This document shows, one piece after another, positions 1 through 11,755 of a DNA stretch of 64,000 nucleotides. Source of the DNA: Cladosporium sp. IMV 00045 (lineage: Eukaryota; Ascomycota; Dothideomycetes; Cladosporiales; Cladosporiaceae); contig MSJI02000897.1 of NCBI GenBank assembly GCA_001931905.2, forward strand, positions 186,001-250,000, given 5' to 3'. The stretch's first letter is position 1, and every line of letters starts with the position of its first letter. Both the position numbers and the translations under genes were made by a program. The notes below the pieces were generated by a model. The model saw only the letters and a program-made list of their open reading frames with translations, was not told the DNA's origin and ran no database searches.

Positions 1-25
1 CACGCTCAAGTTTCCAAAGCGGCAA

Positions 26-970
26 TCACGCAGAAGGACCAATGTAGATTGAACCGAGACCTGGTGGCTTTGCAAAGAGTTTCGTAGGGCGGCAATAGTG
101 AGCATTGTCACAAGAGTTCCTGCCTTCACGTAATTGTATCGCCCATACAAGCAATGAGCTCTCACCGCAGACGACAACAGATCCCAAGAGATGGCGACCG
201 AGTTGAGAAACAGGCTCGGCTTTTTGGAAGATAAAATGTCCCCAGCGTTCCAAATGCTGAAGCGGAATAGATGTTAGTTCAACTGCAAAGGTAATGCGCG
301 GTATGACTTTGTTCAAACCTTTCAGACATAAAATCTTCGAGAAACTTGTTGACGCAATCCCACACATTTTGCTCGACGTCAGCTGATGACCATTTCCCTA
401 CAGCAATTCGTATCGCTCGTGATAGAGAGCCAGGTCGGTACTGGTGATTTTAGGGCTTCCGTGGAGTACACTCGAACCGAGAGGGTGAATGACATGATCT
501 TGGGAACTTTCTGTGTCGAACACTTGCGCTCGACAGAACATCTCGCCAAGCGTCGCAAGCTCGATCAAGAATAGTCTTGATGCCTCCGACAAATCTGCTG
601 TACTGAATAACAGAGTCTCAGTAGCTGCCCGCAGTATTTCATGACTCCATGCAGCTGAGTAATCTTCATAGCCGATGCAGATCTCTTCGACCCAGAAAAG
701 GGTGTGGCCTCGCGGATTCTTTCGCAAACTCAATAGACGCGTATACGATTTTTCGCGTATGACCAGATGGGCATTGTTACATATGATTTGCACAGTGCCG
801 AATGTGACTAATTGTTCCGGCAAGGCCGCGAAAGGTGGTGCACTCTGTAAAGGAATAGAGATCAGCCGAATCTCCAGAGGGTCGTTCCGGTCGCCGCAGG
901 GTATGATTTCAAGCAAGCGTATCTCCCCTGGATCGAGATCAAGATATTCGTAGGGTCTCGTGGCTTCCAT
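26..970 (-). pseudogene. HET-domain-like (heterokaryon incompatibility) gene fragment, probably degenerate
   Basis: HET proteins trigger nonself-recognition cell death in filamentous ascomycetes. The first ATG of the open frame is at 970, giving about 190 residues down to a stop at 398. The N-terminus begins ...RPYEYLDLDPGEIRLLEI, then SIPLQSAPPFAAL, an IICNNAHLVI strand and WVEEICIG. These resemble the HET pattern of YExLSYxWG, an I-x-C-N-G strand and WVDAICINQ, but the usual WG and INQ residues are altered. A second open stretch in another frame (367 down to 26) contains VVVCGESSLLVWA, which resembles the downstream HET segment ending in CG. No single frame or obvious splice joins the two parts, and the remainder would run off the left edge. 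It is either a decayed HET gene or a multi-intron gene I cannot resolve. The family call is moderate and the broken state is inferred. Confidence 0.4.
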
Positions 971-1801
971 ATCGCGCGTTGCGCGGCCAGCCGGGCCTCG
1001 CTCGTTTCGCAATTAGGGAAAAGTGCGTCTTTGTGAAGGCTGGAGACCGGAAGGCTGTGATCATGTCATAGCTGCCAGAGATTCTCGAGAGATTTCCAAA
1101 AGCTGAGCAAGAGTCGTCTCTATCTGCTGCCACCCCCATTGGAGCTCAAGCGGTCAGCCGCATATGGTGGCTTTGTCATGTGTCACCTATCTGATGTGTG
1201 CCCGTCCATGTGACAGCGAAAAGCCAGTGTACTTGGGGCACAGATGCAAATAGAGAGGGCCGTGAACGGCAGCATCTTGAAGTGCAGCTTACGCCTGTCC
1301 TCTCGTCTTACATGCATGCCCAACATGATTCCAGACAAAATTCAGACAAGCAAAACATGGTCGTTGTCCTTGAACTCCACGATCCTCCAGATTAATTGCA
1401 GATTGCAGTTTCAGAGTTCAGGTTTTGGCATGCTTGACAATCAACGTAGCTTTTCCCGATAACATTCATCAGCCTTGATTCGTAGCATTCGAAAACCAGA
1501 TTCCAGGTGTCAGAAGTCCAGACTCAGGAGTTTTGGTAACAGTGATAAGAGATTTGGGATTTGTGATGATGTCTTTGGTGTCGCAGCTAATGAACGGATC
1601 ATGTGTGTAGAGGAAGAATCAGAGTTGGCTCTCGCCACCAAATTTGCTGCGTGGAGAAAACTTCGCACTTCACCAGTAGAACTCGTTGCACACTCTCTCC
1701 AACAACTGTTATGGCATCCAAAAACAGCATACAACAGCGAAAACATTGCATCTTAATGCTAGAAAGAATTTCATTTGAAGAGACCCTTACAATTTTCAAA
1801 C
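971..1801. other. Intergenic region between the HET-like fragment and the methyltransferase gene
   Basis: The two neighbouring genes are divergent, so this stretch should hold both promoters. I see no coding sequence, repeat or RNA gene in it. Confidence 0.5.
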
Positions 1802-3073
1802 ATGGGCCAATATGACCGCAAAAAGCAATCTCAGCCAAAACACGGAAAGCCCAGCGATAGCGGTGCATCCAAAGCCCCAGTACGACCAACTCGAAACTTG
1901 CCTGGATGGAAAGGTCCCAGCTACGTTCCCAAAAAGAAAACTACTGTGAAACCAACACCATCGGCAACACCAGAGTCGCCCAGCTTAAACCATGCTCTCC
2001 CTCTTGAGCTCGAGCAACAAATGCTCGAAGTGTTTCACGCCACATTTCCTACGTCCAACGATTTCGAGGCGCTGAAGCCGACATTACAGAAGATCAACGA
2101 TGCCATCTTGCGTAGAGACTTTGACGCGGCTTTTGGGAACGACGAGTATCTGGAGGCCTACGCTATCCGCTGGAGTCCAAGTCGAGCGCTAGGTTACGCC
2201 CAGCTGCTGGCCTGGATTTGTGCAGACAGAGCCGACGATTTTTGCATTTCACGGCTAGTAAGGAGCGGAAAAGATCGATCCACGGCAAAGGTGGTATGCT
2301 TCGGCGGTGGTGCGGCCGAGATGATGGCTTTCGCGGGCCTTCTGCGTCACTTGCAGCCAGCAAAGGCAGCTGGGAGACCTGGAATGCCGGCTGCAGAGGT
2401 CTCAGATAGCTTGGAGGCCATGTCAATCTCAACAAGCGAATCTCCGGCTCCTCTTCTTCATCTCAACCTTGTCGATGTAGCAGACTGGTCTCCTGTGCTT
2501 TCGAAGCTGGGCCACGGGCTGAAGACACCTCCGACACTCTCAAAATACGCCAGCGCCACGGCTCGCGCGGCGAATACTTCTTTCCTACTATCTGGAACGT
2601 TTGAGAATACTTTCACGTGTGCGGACGTTCTGGATTACGGTACAGATGATCTTCGCACCATGATTGCAACGGATCCGGCACTTATCACATTCATGTTCAC
2701 TCTGAATGAGCTTTACATGACCTCAATGCCTCGCACAACTGCTTTTCTCCGGAGATTGACAGAAGCTACTCCAAAGGGCACTTTGCTTCTTGTAGTTGAT
2801 ATACCCGGGGTCTATTCGGAGGTTGCAGTTGATAATGCGAACGAAGGAGGGGAAACAAGAAGATACCCCATGAGCCGGCTGCTGGATTACGCTCTGCTGC
2901 CGAACTCAACGAAGAAGTCTGGCAGTGAAGACAGTGATGATGAGGAACCGGAACGTGCGTGGGAGAAAGTCACCGATGAGCCCGCCATGTCTTATCGACT
3001 TGAACAGGGGCTGAAGTACCCTGTCAGCTTGGAAAATATGAAGTTCCAGGTACATTTGTTTAAGCGAGTTTAA
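1802..3073 (+). CDS. BMT6: 25S rRNA (uridine-N3)-methyltransferase, Bmt6 type
   Basis: Single exon, 423 residues, starting at the ATG at 1802 (in-frame triplets upstream are not ATG). The family (Methyltransf_34, yeast Bmt6) is a nucleolar SAM-dependent enzyme that methylates uridine 2843 of 25S rRNA. A basic Lys/Pro-rich N-terminus (residues 1-60) is followed by LPLELEQQMLEVF (from about 67), the family hallmark FGNDEYLEAYAIRWSPSRAL (about 111-130) and a glycine-rich SAM-binding motif I, VVCFGGGAAE (about 164-173). The C-terminal part has the NLVDVADW acidic strand and ends in a compact beta segment, KFQVHLFKRV. An acidic insert (SGSEDSDDEEPE) lies near the C-terminus. It stands alone, facing the convergent lectin gene 94 bp away. 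The family assignment is strong; the exact target base is taken from yeast. Confidence 0.85.
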   Translation: MGQYDRKKQSQPKHGKPSDSGASKAPVRPTRNLPGWKGPSYVPKKKTTVKPTPSATPESPSLNHALPLELEQQMLEVFHATFPTSNDFEALKPTLQKINDAILRRDFDAAFGNDEYLEAYAIRWSPSRALGYAQLLAWICADRADDFCISRLVRSGKDRSTAKVVCFGGGAAEMMAFAGLLRHLQPAKAAGRPGMPAAEVSDSLEAMSISTSESPAPLLHLNLVDVADWSPVLSKLGHGLKTPPTLSKYASATARAANTSFLLSGTFENTFTCADVLDYGTDDLRTMIATDPALITFMFTLNELYMTSMPRTTAFLRRLTEATPKGTLLLVVDIPGVYSEVAVDNANEGGETRRYPMSRLLDYALLPNSTKKSGSEDSDDEEPERAWEKVTDEPAMSYRLEQGLKYPVSLENMKFQVHLFKRV

Positions 3074-3167
3074 GCGCTGAGAGAGGCCTTCGCTAGACAT
3101 TTTCATACCCTCACAAATGAACAATATGCATTTATACAAAGAAATTTAATGTATCGAAGGAGAGCGT

Positions 3168-3767
3168 TCAAGTCAATTTGTCCCAAACTTTGTGGGTGAC
3201 GTAAGCCGCTCCAAGCCCACCTGCAATTTTGCCCATCTTATTATTAGGTTTCTGTTCCCCGTGAGGAGGGCCATAGTCAGGATAAACAGGAACAGGCACC
3301 TGCGTAGGGACTCCTTGTGTTGGATAATAGGTCGCACAAGCTTGTGCTGGCAGAGTGACCAGCCACTGCTGTCCACTAAAATCCCCCTGGCTCATAAAGG
3401 CCTCATGAGAATCGCTGTATGTGTCGAGATACCAGCCTGGTCCGCTGAAGTCGTTCGATAGCTTGTAACGACCTTCACCCTGAGGTTCTAGACTCCACTT
3501 CTGACCAGAATAGTAGCCCGGATCGGCTATGCAGACACGCTTTCGGTCGTGAGAATTGTCGTTATAGATGTCTAGACATTTCGGCTGGCCATTATAGGTT
3601 GTGCATATGTTGTATTTGCCTGGATCTTCGGGGGAAGGTACGATTGACCAGAAAAGGCCGCCGTCTCTGCTTGGTGCGGCGTGTAGGCCGTTTGTCCTTG
3701 ATTGAGGATTAATTTGTAGACTGTAGGCCTGTCCGAGGTAGTCGTTTGTCAGGAGTTGCATGGTCAT
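3168..3767 (-). CDS. Ricin-B-type beta-trefoil lectin-like protein with glycine-rich C-terminus
   Basis: 199 residues, no intron, no signal peptide, so probably cytosolic. Starts at the ATG at 3767 (a second ATG two codons later). The body reads as a RICIN/beta-trefoil carbohydrate-binding module: repeated strands with Q-x-W-type motifs (GLFWSIVPS, GQKWSLEPQG, GQQWLVTLPA) and segments such as YNGQPKCLDIYNDN and GWYLDTYSDS. A Pro-rich linker (about 150-175) leads to a C-terminal glycine-zipper-like segment, KIAGGLGAAYVTHKVW. This combination of beta-trefoil plus glycine-rich tail recurs in fungal cytoplasmic lectins. Only the carbohydrate-binding module is present, with no catalytic toxin domain. 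The ligand is unknown. It is convergent with the rRNA methyltransferase gene. Confidence 0.65.
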   Translation of the reverse strand: MTMQLLTNDYLGQAYSLQINPQSRTNGLHAAPSRDGGLFWSIVPSPEDPGKYNICTTYNGQPKCLDIYNDNSHDRKRVCIADPGYYSGQKWSLEPQGEGRYKLSNDFSGPGWYLDTYSDSHEAFMSQGDFSGQQWLVTLPAQACATYYPTQGVPTQVPVPVYPDYGPPHGEQKPNNKMGKIAGGLGAAYVTHKVWDKLT

Positions 3768-4327
3768 GGTATACAGATGATGATGCGTTAGACTTTGTCT
3801 GGGTCTTGGACCTCTGCTTTGTTGAGACTCTGGAATGTGTGTTTGATGGCTATGGTGGAATTAAAAGAAAAGGAGAAGTCGGGGAGCGACCGTCTCTTTT
3901 ATGACTATGCTGAAGATCGACATTGCTACCATAATATCACTCTTGAAGCGTGGATCGTACCTTTCAGCTCGGCTGAGCATTCAGGTCGTGTAGTTAGAGT
4001 ATAGAAGATTTGAAGATCTCAACTCAATTATCGAGCCAGGGTGGCTGTGGCATAACTCTAGTGCCAGCCTTAAGCTAATTAATGCAAGGTGGGGCGGAAT
4101 GAGTCGGCTGGGGCTTCCAGACTCCTCAAGTGCAGCTTTGCTGACTTGCCGACATCTCTCGGTTTCTTTCATGAGGAGAACTCGGCAAGATTCTCTGCCG
4201 GCGGCCACCCACTCCACTAGCACCTCAATCAGGTATCTAAAGAAACAGGTAATTGCTGTCTGTTCTCCTTCTCCTCCTCTCCCTTGCACGACCACATACT
4301 GCATATTGCCCAATACACTCACCCAAC
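3768..4327. other. Divergent promoter region, lectin / SDR
   Basis: No coding potential seen. A pyrimidine-rich tract at about 4258-4290 precedes the SDR start, as is common for fungal leaders. Confidence 0.5.
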
Positions 4328-5185
4328 ATGGCTCCACCAACGGCCATAGTCACAGGTGCTTGCTCAGGCATTGGCCTTGCACTGACAAAGCACCTCCTTG
4401 CGCTAAACTGGTATGTTTTCATGGCAGATATCAATCCGCCTCCAGAGACGCTTGAGAACACAACCTTCATCCGCACCGACATATCCTCCTGGTCCGAGCA
4501 AGCTGCTCTCTTCAAGCAAGCATACGATTCTCATGGCCGTCTCGACTTCTGCGCACTCAACGCTGGAATCTCCGACCGCGATGACATCTTCAACAACATC
4601 ACCGGCGACCCCGCTCAGCCGCCCAAAGAGCCAAACATGAAAACCATCGACGTAAATTTCACGGGTCAATACTACGGCATCAAGCTTGCTGCGCACTACA
4701 TGACCCTCGACAGCACTTGGGCGGGAAAGAAGCGAACCGGAGGCAGAATCGCCATTACAGCCAGTGGAAGCGGCATCTTTCCGATCTCCGCCGTACCCAT
4801 ATACTCAGCCACAAAGCACGCCCTCGTCGGTCTTGTACGCAGTCTTGCACCAGTTGCACGAGGAAAGAACATTCTTCTCAACGCCATCGCGCCCGCCATG
4901 GTAGCAACCAACCTACCCGAGCCAGGGTTCTTGGAGCTTTTCCCGCCTGAGCAAATCACGCCCATGAGCACCATCATGCGCTCTTTTGACGTGATATCGG
5001 AGTTTGAGAATGTCGAGAAAGAAGATTGGGTTTCATCAGGAAAGAGTGGGGAGATAGTCGAGGGTAATTTGCAAGAGTTGATCTGGCATCCCGCTCCGGA
5101 GAGGCCGGCCGCATCGGAATATCTGAATGAAGATGCCATGCAAGTTTGGACTGATACGTACGCGGCGAAGCTTACTCAGAAGTAG
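4328..5185 (+). CDS. Short-chain dehydrogenase/reductase (15-hydroxyprostaglandin dehydrogenase-like)
   Basis: 285 residues in one exon. The ATG at 4328 follows a pyrimidine-rich leader; an upstream in-frame extension exists but lacks family similarity. The Rossmann NAD(P) motif is TGACSGIG (residues 9-16), followed by the acidic loop strand ADINPP, NAG at 78-80, the tetrad Asn at 110, Ser146 in ITASGSG, and the YSATK catalytic motif with Tyr159 and Lys163. All four catalytic residues are present, so the enzyme should be active. Asp34 after the second strand favours NAD over NADP. Substrate unknown; similar fungal proteins are annotated as NAD-dependent 15-hydroxyprostaglandin dehydrogenase-like. 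No cluster context suggests a secondary-metabolite role. Confidence 0.8.
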   Translation: MAPPTAIVTGACSGIGLALTKHLLALNWYVFMADINPPPETLENTTFIRTDISSWSEQAALFKQAYDSHGRLDFCALNAGISDRDDIFNNITGDPAQPPKEPNMKTIDVNFTGQYYGIKLAAHYMTLDSTWAGKKRTGGRIAITASGSGIFPISAVPIYSATKHALVGLVRSLAPVARGKNILLNAIAPAMVATNLPEPGFLELFPPEQITPMSTIMRSFDVISEFENVEKEDWVSSGKSGEIVEGNLQELIWHPAPERPAASEYLNEDAMQVWTDTYAAKLTQK

Positions 5186-6746
<1,561 letters not shown>

Positions 6747-7286
6747 GGAGGGAAAAGCCAGAGGTTAACATGAGTTCACGATTGACGAGGGAGGCGATGG
6801 CATGTGGGTAAAAGAGTTTCAGCATAGACCAAATGCATTTCAGTTCAGCAAGGCCCCTTATGGCGTCTGCAGTCTGCAGATCCTGGAATCTGTCGGCTAG
6901 CACATACAAGCGGGTAAGGCACAGGAACTTCTCATTAGCGACCTTCTTCACAGACTCTGCATCTCCGTTGTCGCGAGATGGCGGCCAGAATGACTCAGGA
7001 CCCCACATGGCGCACTTCAAATATCGTTCGAAGTGATCCGGATCGACATCTGGGAGCAGTGTTGGCCTTCTGGGGTTCGCCATCCACGGAAAAGAGCGCT
7101 CCCTGCGAAAGAACTCGGAGCGCGTTATCAATATATCGAAGTAGACCGTGAAAGGCGTCTGGTGCGGTCTTTCACCGACGAGGACATCGAAAGTATTGAA
7201 GAGGTCGTACCTAGAGTAGCCATTCGTCAGTGATACTGGACTGGTCAGTGTAGATTTTCAGTTACTCACTCTGCTGGTGTCGCCAT

Positions 7287-7692
7287 GGTTGCGTCGGTGG
7301 TGTTGTGGAAGAGGTGAAAGTAGCTCGTAGGTGAGGTATTTATGCCCCTAATTGCTCGCTGCGCGTCGAAGTTGGAAGGTGCGTGCGGATAGCAGCACAG
7401 AAGACTGGCTCGAGTCGGCATCGATCAAACAACGCGTCGCGCTCAACTCGGCTTGCCTGAGAGTATCCCATCAAGTTGGTGCGAAAGCTGCTGGTGATGT
7501 AAGTATCGCCCAATGGAGTGTAGTCACGCGTACTGCGGAAGATCACGTGGCGTCAAAGCTTTCGTGTAAGTGAAGTCAGAACCAACGCCAAGGCCAAAAA
7601 CATCGTGGTCAACATAAAACGAACCCAGACTTCCCGATGTCCGCGGAATGTTTGCATGCGAAATAAATTGATCGTGATCCACACCATTACAG
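7287..7692. other. Intergenic region between divergent BTB gene and BTB fragment
   Basis: No confident coding sequence. If the two BTB pieces derive from one gene, a rearrangement junction should lie here. Confidence 0.4.
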
Positions 7693-8044
7693 AAAAAACG
7701 ACCAGATCGTCGTGTGCAGCGAAGAAAGTTCCCAAATACCAGGCTTCGACCCGGTCACCTTCGCCTACGGGGCCACAACTCCTCAAAGTCCCTTGCGCAG
7801 TCTGTTCAGAGACTACTGGGTCTACGAAGCAGCGCCACACTCCGTTGATGATCTAAAGGCAAAGTCTTTCCCTGCCGAGTTCTACTGCGACGTTGCGCAC
7901 GAATGCCTACAAGTCACCAACCGAGTCATCTACGAGCGCGTCGAACACTTCCATCCGTTCAAGCTGCGTATCAAGGACGATGTGTGCGCACACGACAAAT
8001 GCAGTTATCATCAGCATAACGACAGGCACCCCAGGTGTCCCTGA
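7693..8044 (+). pseudogene. C-terminal fragment of a BTB-family gene
   Basis: One open stretch that starts after a plausible acceptor (TTACAG, ending 7692) and ends at a stop at 8042-8044. It aligns by eye with the C-terminal half of the BTB relic at 9352-10106: SPLRSLFRDYWVYEAAPHSV against DPLRKLMTDHYFLSEAGRKS, and the closing motif DKCSYHQHNDRHPRC against DRCRYHQHNERHPVC. The two share a C-x-YHQHN-x-RHP-x-C signature. No BTB domain or start codon lies upstream on this strand. It is best read as a decayed or separated 3' portion of a BTB paralogue. Confidence 0.5.
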
Positions 8045-9351
8045 GCCTGAGAAGCCAGTGAGCAAGGGAAACGACCGCATCTCCTGGGCAAAATCCAAAT
8101 AATGCAGCATGAAGGCACGTATACTCACACCAAATGTCATATCAGGTAAGAGACGCTGACAATCTAGTAACAATTGCGATCCGGCACTGGAGGCAGACTT
8201 ACTTCTCCAACTCAACAGAACACGACCAACATGCATGCCGGAGCCGAATGCGTACGATGATTCACGATCCGACCACCAACAAAAAGGTAATGCTCGTTTT
8301 CATTTCGTGTCTCTTTCTTTCTGCGGCTGTTGTGCGAATTTGGGAAATTGAGAAGCGACTGGGTTGCTGGATGATTGGTTTTCTGGGCGTTTCTGGTTAT
8401 CATGGCAAGGTGGAAAGGACTTGCGCGAGGAACTTTGGAAGTCAACTCAAGGAAGGGCCAAGAGGGAACAGTGTCTTGTTGGGAACATAGACAGACAAGA
8501 TTGGATGGTTTTCTTTTGGGTTTGTTTGGTTATTACGGCAAGGCGGACGCAATTAATCCTTGGTGAGAAGCGTTGTGGAAGTCAACTCGAGGAAGGACCA
8601 AGAGTGGGTGGTATCGGATTGGACAGACCAACAGAACAGCTTTGCTAGATGAATTCACAACGACTTTGATCACGTCTTTGTTACTTTTTTGGTTCACATT
8701 GTGCATGATGTCTGCTTTGATTGCTACACTGGACTGAGGAGTCCCAAAGCGACACCTTGATTGGCCTCGAGATGCCATCATCAATCATGGTATATTCAGA
8801 TCGAAGCCAAGTTCTAGAGAGGACATGGATAGGTAAATCTCACTCAATCGTCTGCATCTAAGCCGCAGGGCAGCCATCGAGCACCAGTCCTTCCAGAATG
8901 GCTCGTACCGGTAATTCCAGCGTTCTGATACCATCCGGGCGATGTGGGAGGCATGAAATGACAGAGATCTAATTCACCTCACTTCCGATGCATTCACTTC
9001 CCCACATATAATATCTGTTCGGCTTGGATGACATGTGACAAACAAATTCGGAATTTGAGCAGTACCAGAAGTGTGCCGTCTGCAAGCGCATGTGAATAGA
9101 GCTACAATCACTATCAGCCGCTTCAATTCTTGAATTTTGGTCAACTTGCGAAGTCCGCTCGCCTCCTCATACCACATCATCAACTCCCGTGTCCGACTCG
9201 ACTTCCTTCGCCGATACTATCATCAACACCCCTCCTCAACCCACTTCTTATGATCCTTGTCTACTACACCACAACATGTGAGCCGCTATTCGAGCTCAAT
9301 GTCGGCGAATTGGATACAGCCGCCATACACAACATTGCGGTATGCTAATAA
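8045..9351. other. Gene-free stretch with a diverged tandem repeat
   Basis: No convincing gene. It holds the two-unit repeat at 8374-8635 (separate entry). The first exon of the next BTB relic may lie near 9230-9280 but could not be fixed. Confidence 0.45.
8374..8635. repeat. Two-unit diverged tandem repeat, about 130 bp per unit
   Basis: Unit 1 (about 8374-8503) and unit 2 (about 8504-8635) share the same order of blocks. Both begin with GGTTTTCT and a run containing GGTTAT-A-GGCAAGG, followed by GGAAGTCAACTC-AGGAAGG, CCAAGAG and a closing GACAGAC-A. Spacing is conserved but there are many substitutions. No protein frame is preserved across both units. Confidence 0.6.
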
Positions 9352-10106
9352 GAAATGACACGTATGACCTCAGCGAAACCTTCGATGTCATAGTCGGCAG
9401 AGCTCCGCCACACAAAAGATTCACTGTCTACACTGATATCCTCACCAAGCGCTCAGAGCTCTTTCGGGCAGCTCGTTCTCCTTAATGGTTCAAGGATCCT
9501 ACGAAGCCTACGGAACTCAGTGACACGGAGCCAAAACTCTTTTCCCTCTATCTCAACTGCCTCTACTTCGGTGGAAGGGCTCTGCAGCAAGATGTCGACG
9601 CATGTAACAGCAAAGGCCAAACTCTTACCGCCACCACCACGGAAGTCATCAACGCTCGCTTCAACCTCCTGATCGATCTGTACCTCCTAGCGGAGAGATT
9701 GATTGACCCCTTGACCGCCAACGAGGTCATCGACGACCTCATTCGCTACAGCGACGATTGCATGCGAATCCCGAACGACGATCACGTAGCTAAAGCGTAC
9801 GAGTGCACGAGCACAGCAGACCCCCTCCGCAAGCTGATGACGGACCACTACTTCTTGTCCGAAGCCGGGCGGAAGAGCACCGAACAGCTGGACCTAGAGG
9901 CAATGCCGCAAGCATTGTACCGAGACGTCGCGGTGAGCTTTTGGAAGGCCAAGCACGAGATGCCTGGTGGCGAGAGGAAGTTTCTCTACACCTGTGTGAG
10001 CGGTTGGCTTCACGAGGACAGGTGTCGCTATCATCAACACAATGAGAGACACCCCGTGTGTACGGATCTGTACTGGCCCAGGGCGCCTTTCGATGGATGG
10101 CAGTAA
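9352..10106 (+). pseudogene. BTB/POZ-domain gene interrupted by an in-frame TAA
   Basis: One continuous frame runs from about 9352 to a stop at 10104-10106. It encodes YDLSETFDVIVGRAPPHKRF, YTDILTKRSELFRAARSP, then TAA at 9483-9485, then WFKDPTKPTEL, LFSLYLNCLYFGG, INARFNLLIDLYLLAERL and the C-terminal WLHEDRCRYHQHNERHPVC. Apart from the TAA, the BTB domain and C-terminal region are complete and parallel the gene at 6676-7286. The stop lies inside the BTB domain at the point aligned to RSFPW of the paralogue, where no splice could plausibly remove it. The first exon is not resolved. It is either a recent pseudogene or a sequencing error. The long intact frame on both sides argues for recent loss. 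Confidence 0.6.
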
Positions 10107-10525
10107 GCACTGCACTTGTCTGGAAGATCATTGCTCAGGGGCTAGACACTCAAGTCGTTTTGCCAAAAGTCGAAACTTCTGTATCACCCCTGTACATTGG
10201 GTTGGTGGCTCGATTGACTCGCGGTATGTATCTTCGATACCCAAGTGCGTCCTCTCTCTGCAACTCGAAGTTGATATATTGGTAACAGGAACCTCCTCGA
10301 AGCGATATGATGCTCAGATGTTGGAATGAAGAACCCCAAAAGAGGTTGAGCCTACTTCTCCCCTGTCACCAGCGGATGCGCGGGTGTTATTCAAAGGATA
10401 AACATTCAGCTCGACGGAGACAGCTCTCGGAGGATACCAATGGCTGTGGTGCTGTAGCTCAACATTGGCTTTTAACATGCCTCACATCCACCTTGTTTTC
10501 CATCGTTTCCATTCTGCGACGAACC
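10107..10525. other. Intergenic, 3' side of NUP copy A
   Basis: No gene seen. Similarity to the 3' flank of NUP copy B stops around 10500, so this stretch contains a synteny breakpoint between the two copies. Confidence 0.4.
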
Positions 10526-11755
10526 TCATCTCCTCGCGTAAATATCCGCAGACTCCTGTGGTCCACCACCATTAACATACGGTCCAAAATCAGGCTTTCC
10601 TCCAATCGTGCCATAGATACTAGAAACACAATGTCAGCAAAGTCCCATCGACCAACAACATCAACAACCAACTTACTCTCCAATATAATTACTGGCATTA
10701 ACTCCCCTCTCAAACGTCGCATTCCACCCCTCCAAAATGCCCTCAACAACCCTCACGCCGGCGCGGTAAATATTCTGCACGGCGGGATCAAAGCCGCCCT
10801 GGTTCGCCCAAAGTAGATTCGTCGTCGCGGCGCCTCCGAGGAAGGGTCGGTCGAAATTGCTGCCCGTGCGCATCACCATGATGCGCTTGAAGTCGACTTT
10901 CTTGGAACCGGCGCCGCGCAGCAGGGCTTCCAGAACGGCGTTGTCTTCCTGCGCGGAAGTGCAGTAGACGCCAGTCCCGTTGGTGGCGAGGGACGTGTAG
11001 TTGGAGAAAGCTTCGCCAAGGAGGCGGCCGGAGTAGTACACGTCTGAGGTGGCGACGTCGCACTCCTTCACGGAAGGGGTTTCGCGAGCAGGCGAGTAGA
11101 GGTCGGAGATGTAATTGGAGCGGTAGGAGACGGCTTGCGCGCTGTCGTTGAGAGAGGCGTTACGGGCGAAATTGGCGGCGAGACGTTGCAGGTTGGCGTT
11201 GATTTCAAAGACTTCCGTGCCGTAGATTGACTTCGGGTACTCAGAGGGCGAGGTGCTGCCTATGGGGATGTAGCCCGTGGAGAAGTTGGCGGGCAGGTCG
11301 CGGGGGTCGAACTCGTGCTGCAGAGCGACTTGGATGGCGTAGCGGGCGAAGTGGACGCTGCCTATTGTGCTGACTTCGGGGCTGACGCCGGCGATGCCCG
11401 CGGTCAGGAAGTAGGTGGTTGTCAGGTCGAAGCGCGGGCTGTGCAGGAGGGAGGAGACGGTGATGGCCGCGTTGATCTCGCCCATACTGGTGATGAGTTG
11501 GCAGATCTCGCCGTCGGCTGTGCAGTGCGCGTGAGGGAATTGGGCGCTGAAACCGGGGACAGTGATGTTCATGGCCAGGAGGTCGAACTCTGGGATGCCG
11601 TGCCAGATCTCAGCCTCGGGTGTGAAGAGAGAGATGATGAAGACTTTGGGCTTGATCACGCTTTCGAGGGCGCGCTCTTGGTATTGGGATGCCGGAACCA
11701 GAGCTGCGGTGGCCGCAGAGGCGAGGCCCAGGACGGTTGGTAGTATTGAGAGCAT
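10526..11755 (-). CDS. Purine nucleoside permease family protein (NUP), copy A
   Basis: Two exons, 11755-10677 and 10619-10526, joined across a 57-bp intron (donor GTAAGT, acceptor CTAG), giving 390 residues. The start is the only ATG before a signal-peptide-like hydrophobic N-terminus, MLSILPTVLGLASAATAALV. The rest matches the NUP family (PF06516): KVFIISLFTPEAEIWHGIPEF, then LLAMNITVPGF, HCTADGEICQL, MGEINAAITVSSLL, YFLTAGIAGVSPEVSTIGSV and VMRTGSNFDRP. The family was named for the Candida albicans nucleoside permease Nup, but its fold resembles nucleoside phosphorylases, so transport versus secreted hydrolysis or phosphorolysis is unsettled. Several N-x-S/T sites fit a secretory route. 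A TCGG-N6-CCGA dyad sits about 660 bp upstream. The copy at 24293-25528 is nearly identical in protein. Confidence 0.85.

Noticed and set aside
7553..7840. Minus-strand frame with a hydrophobic C-terminus opposite the BTB fragment
   Set aside because: A short hydrophobic run alone is weak evidence, and the plus strand shows specific paralogy to the BTB family.
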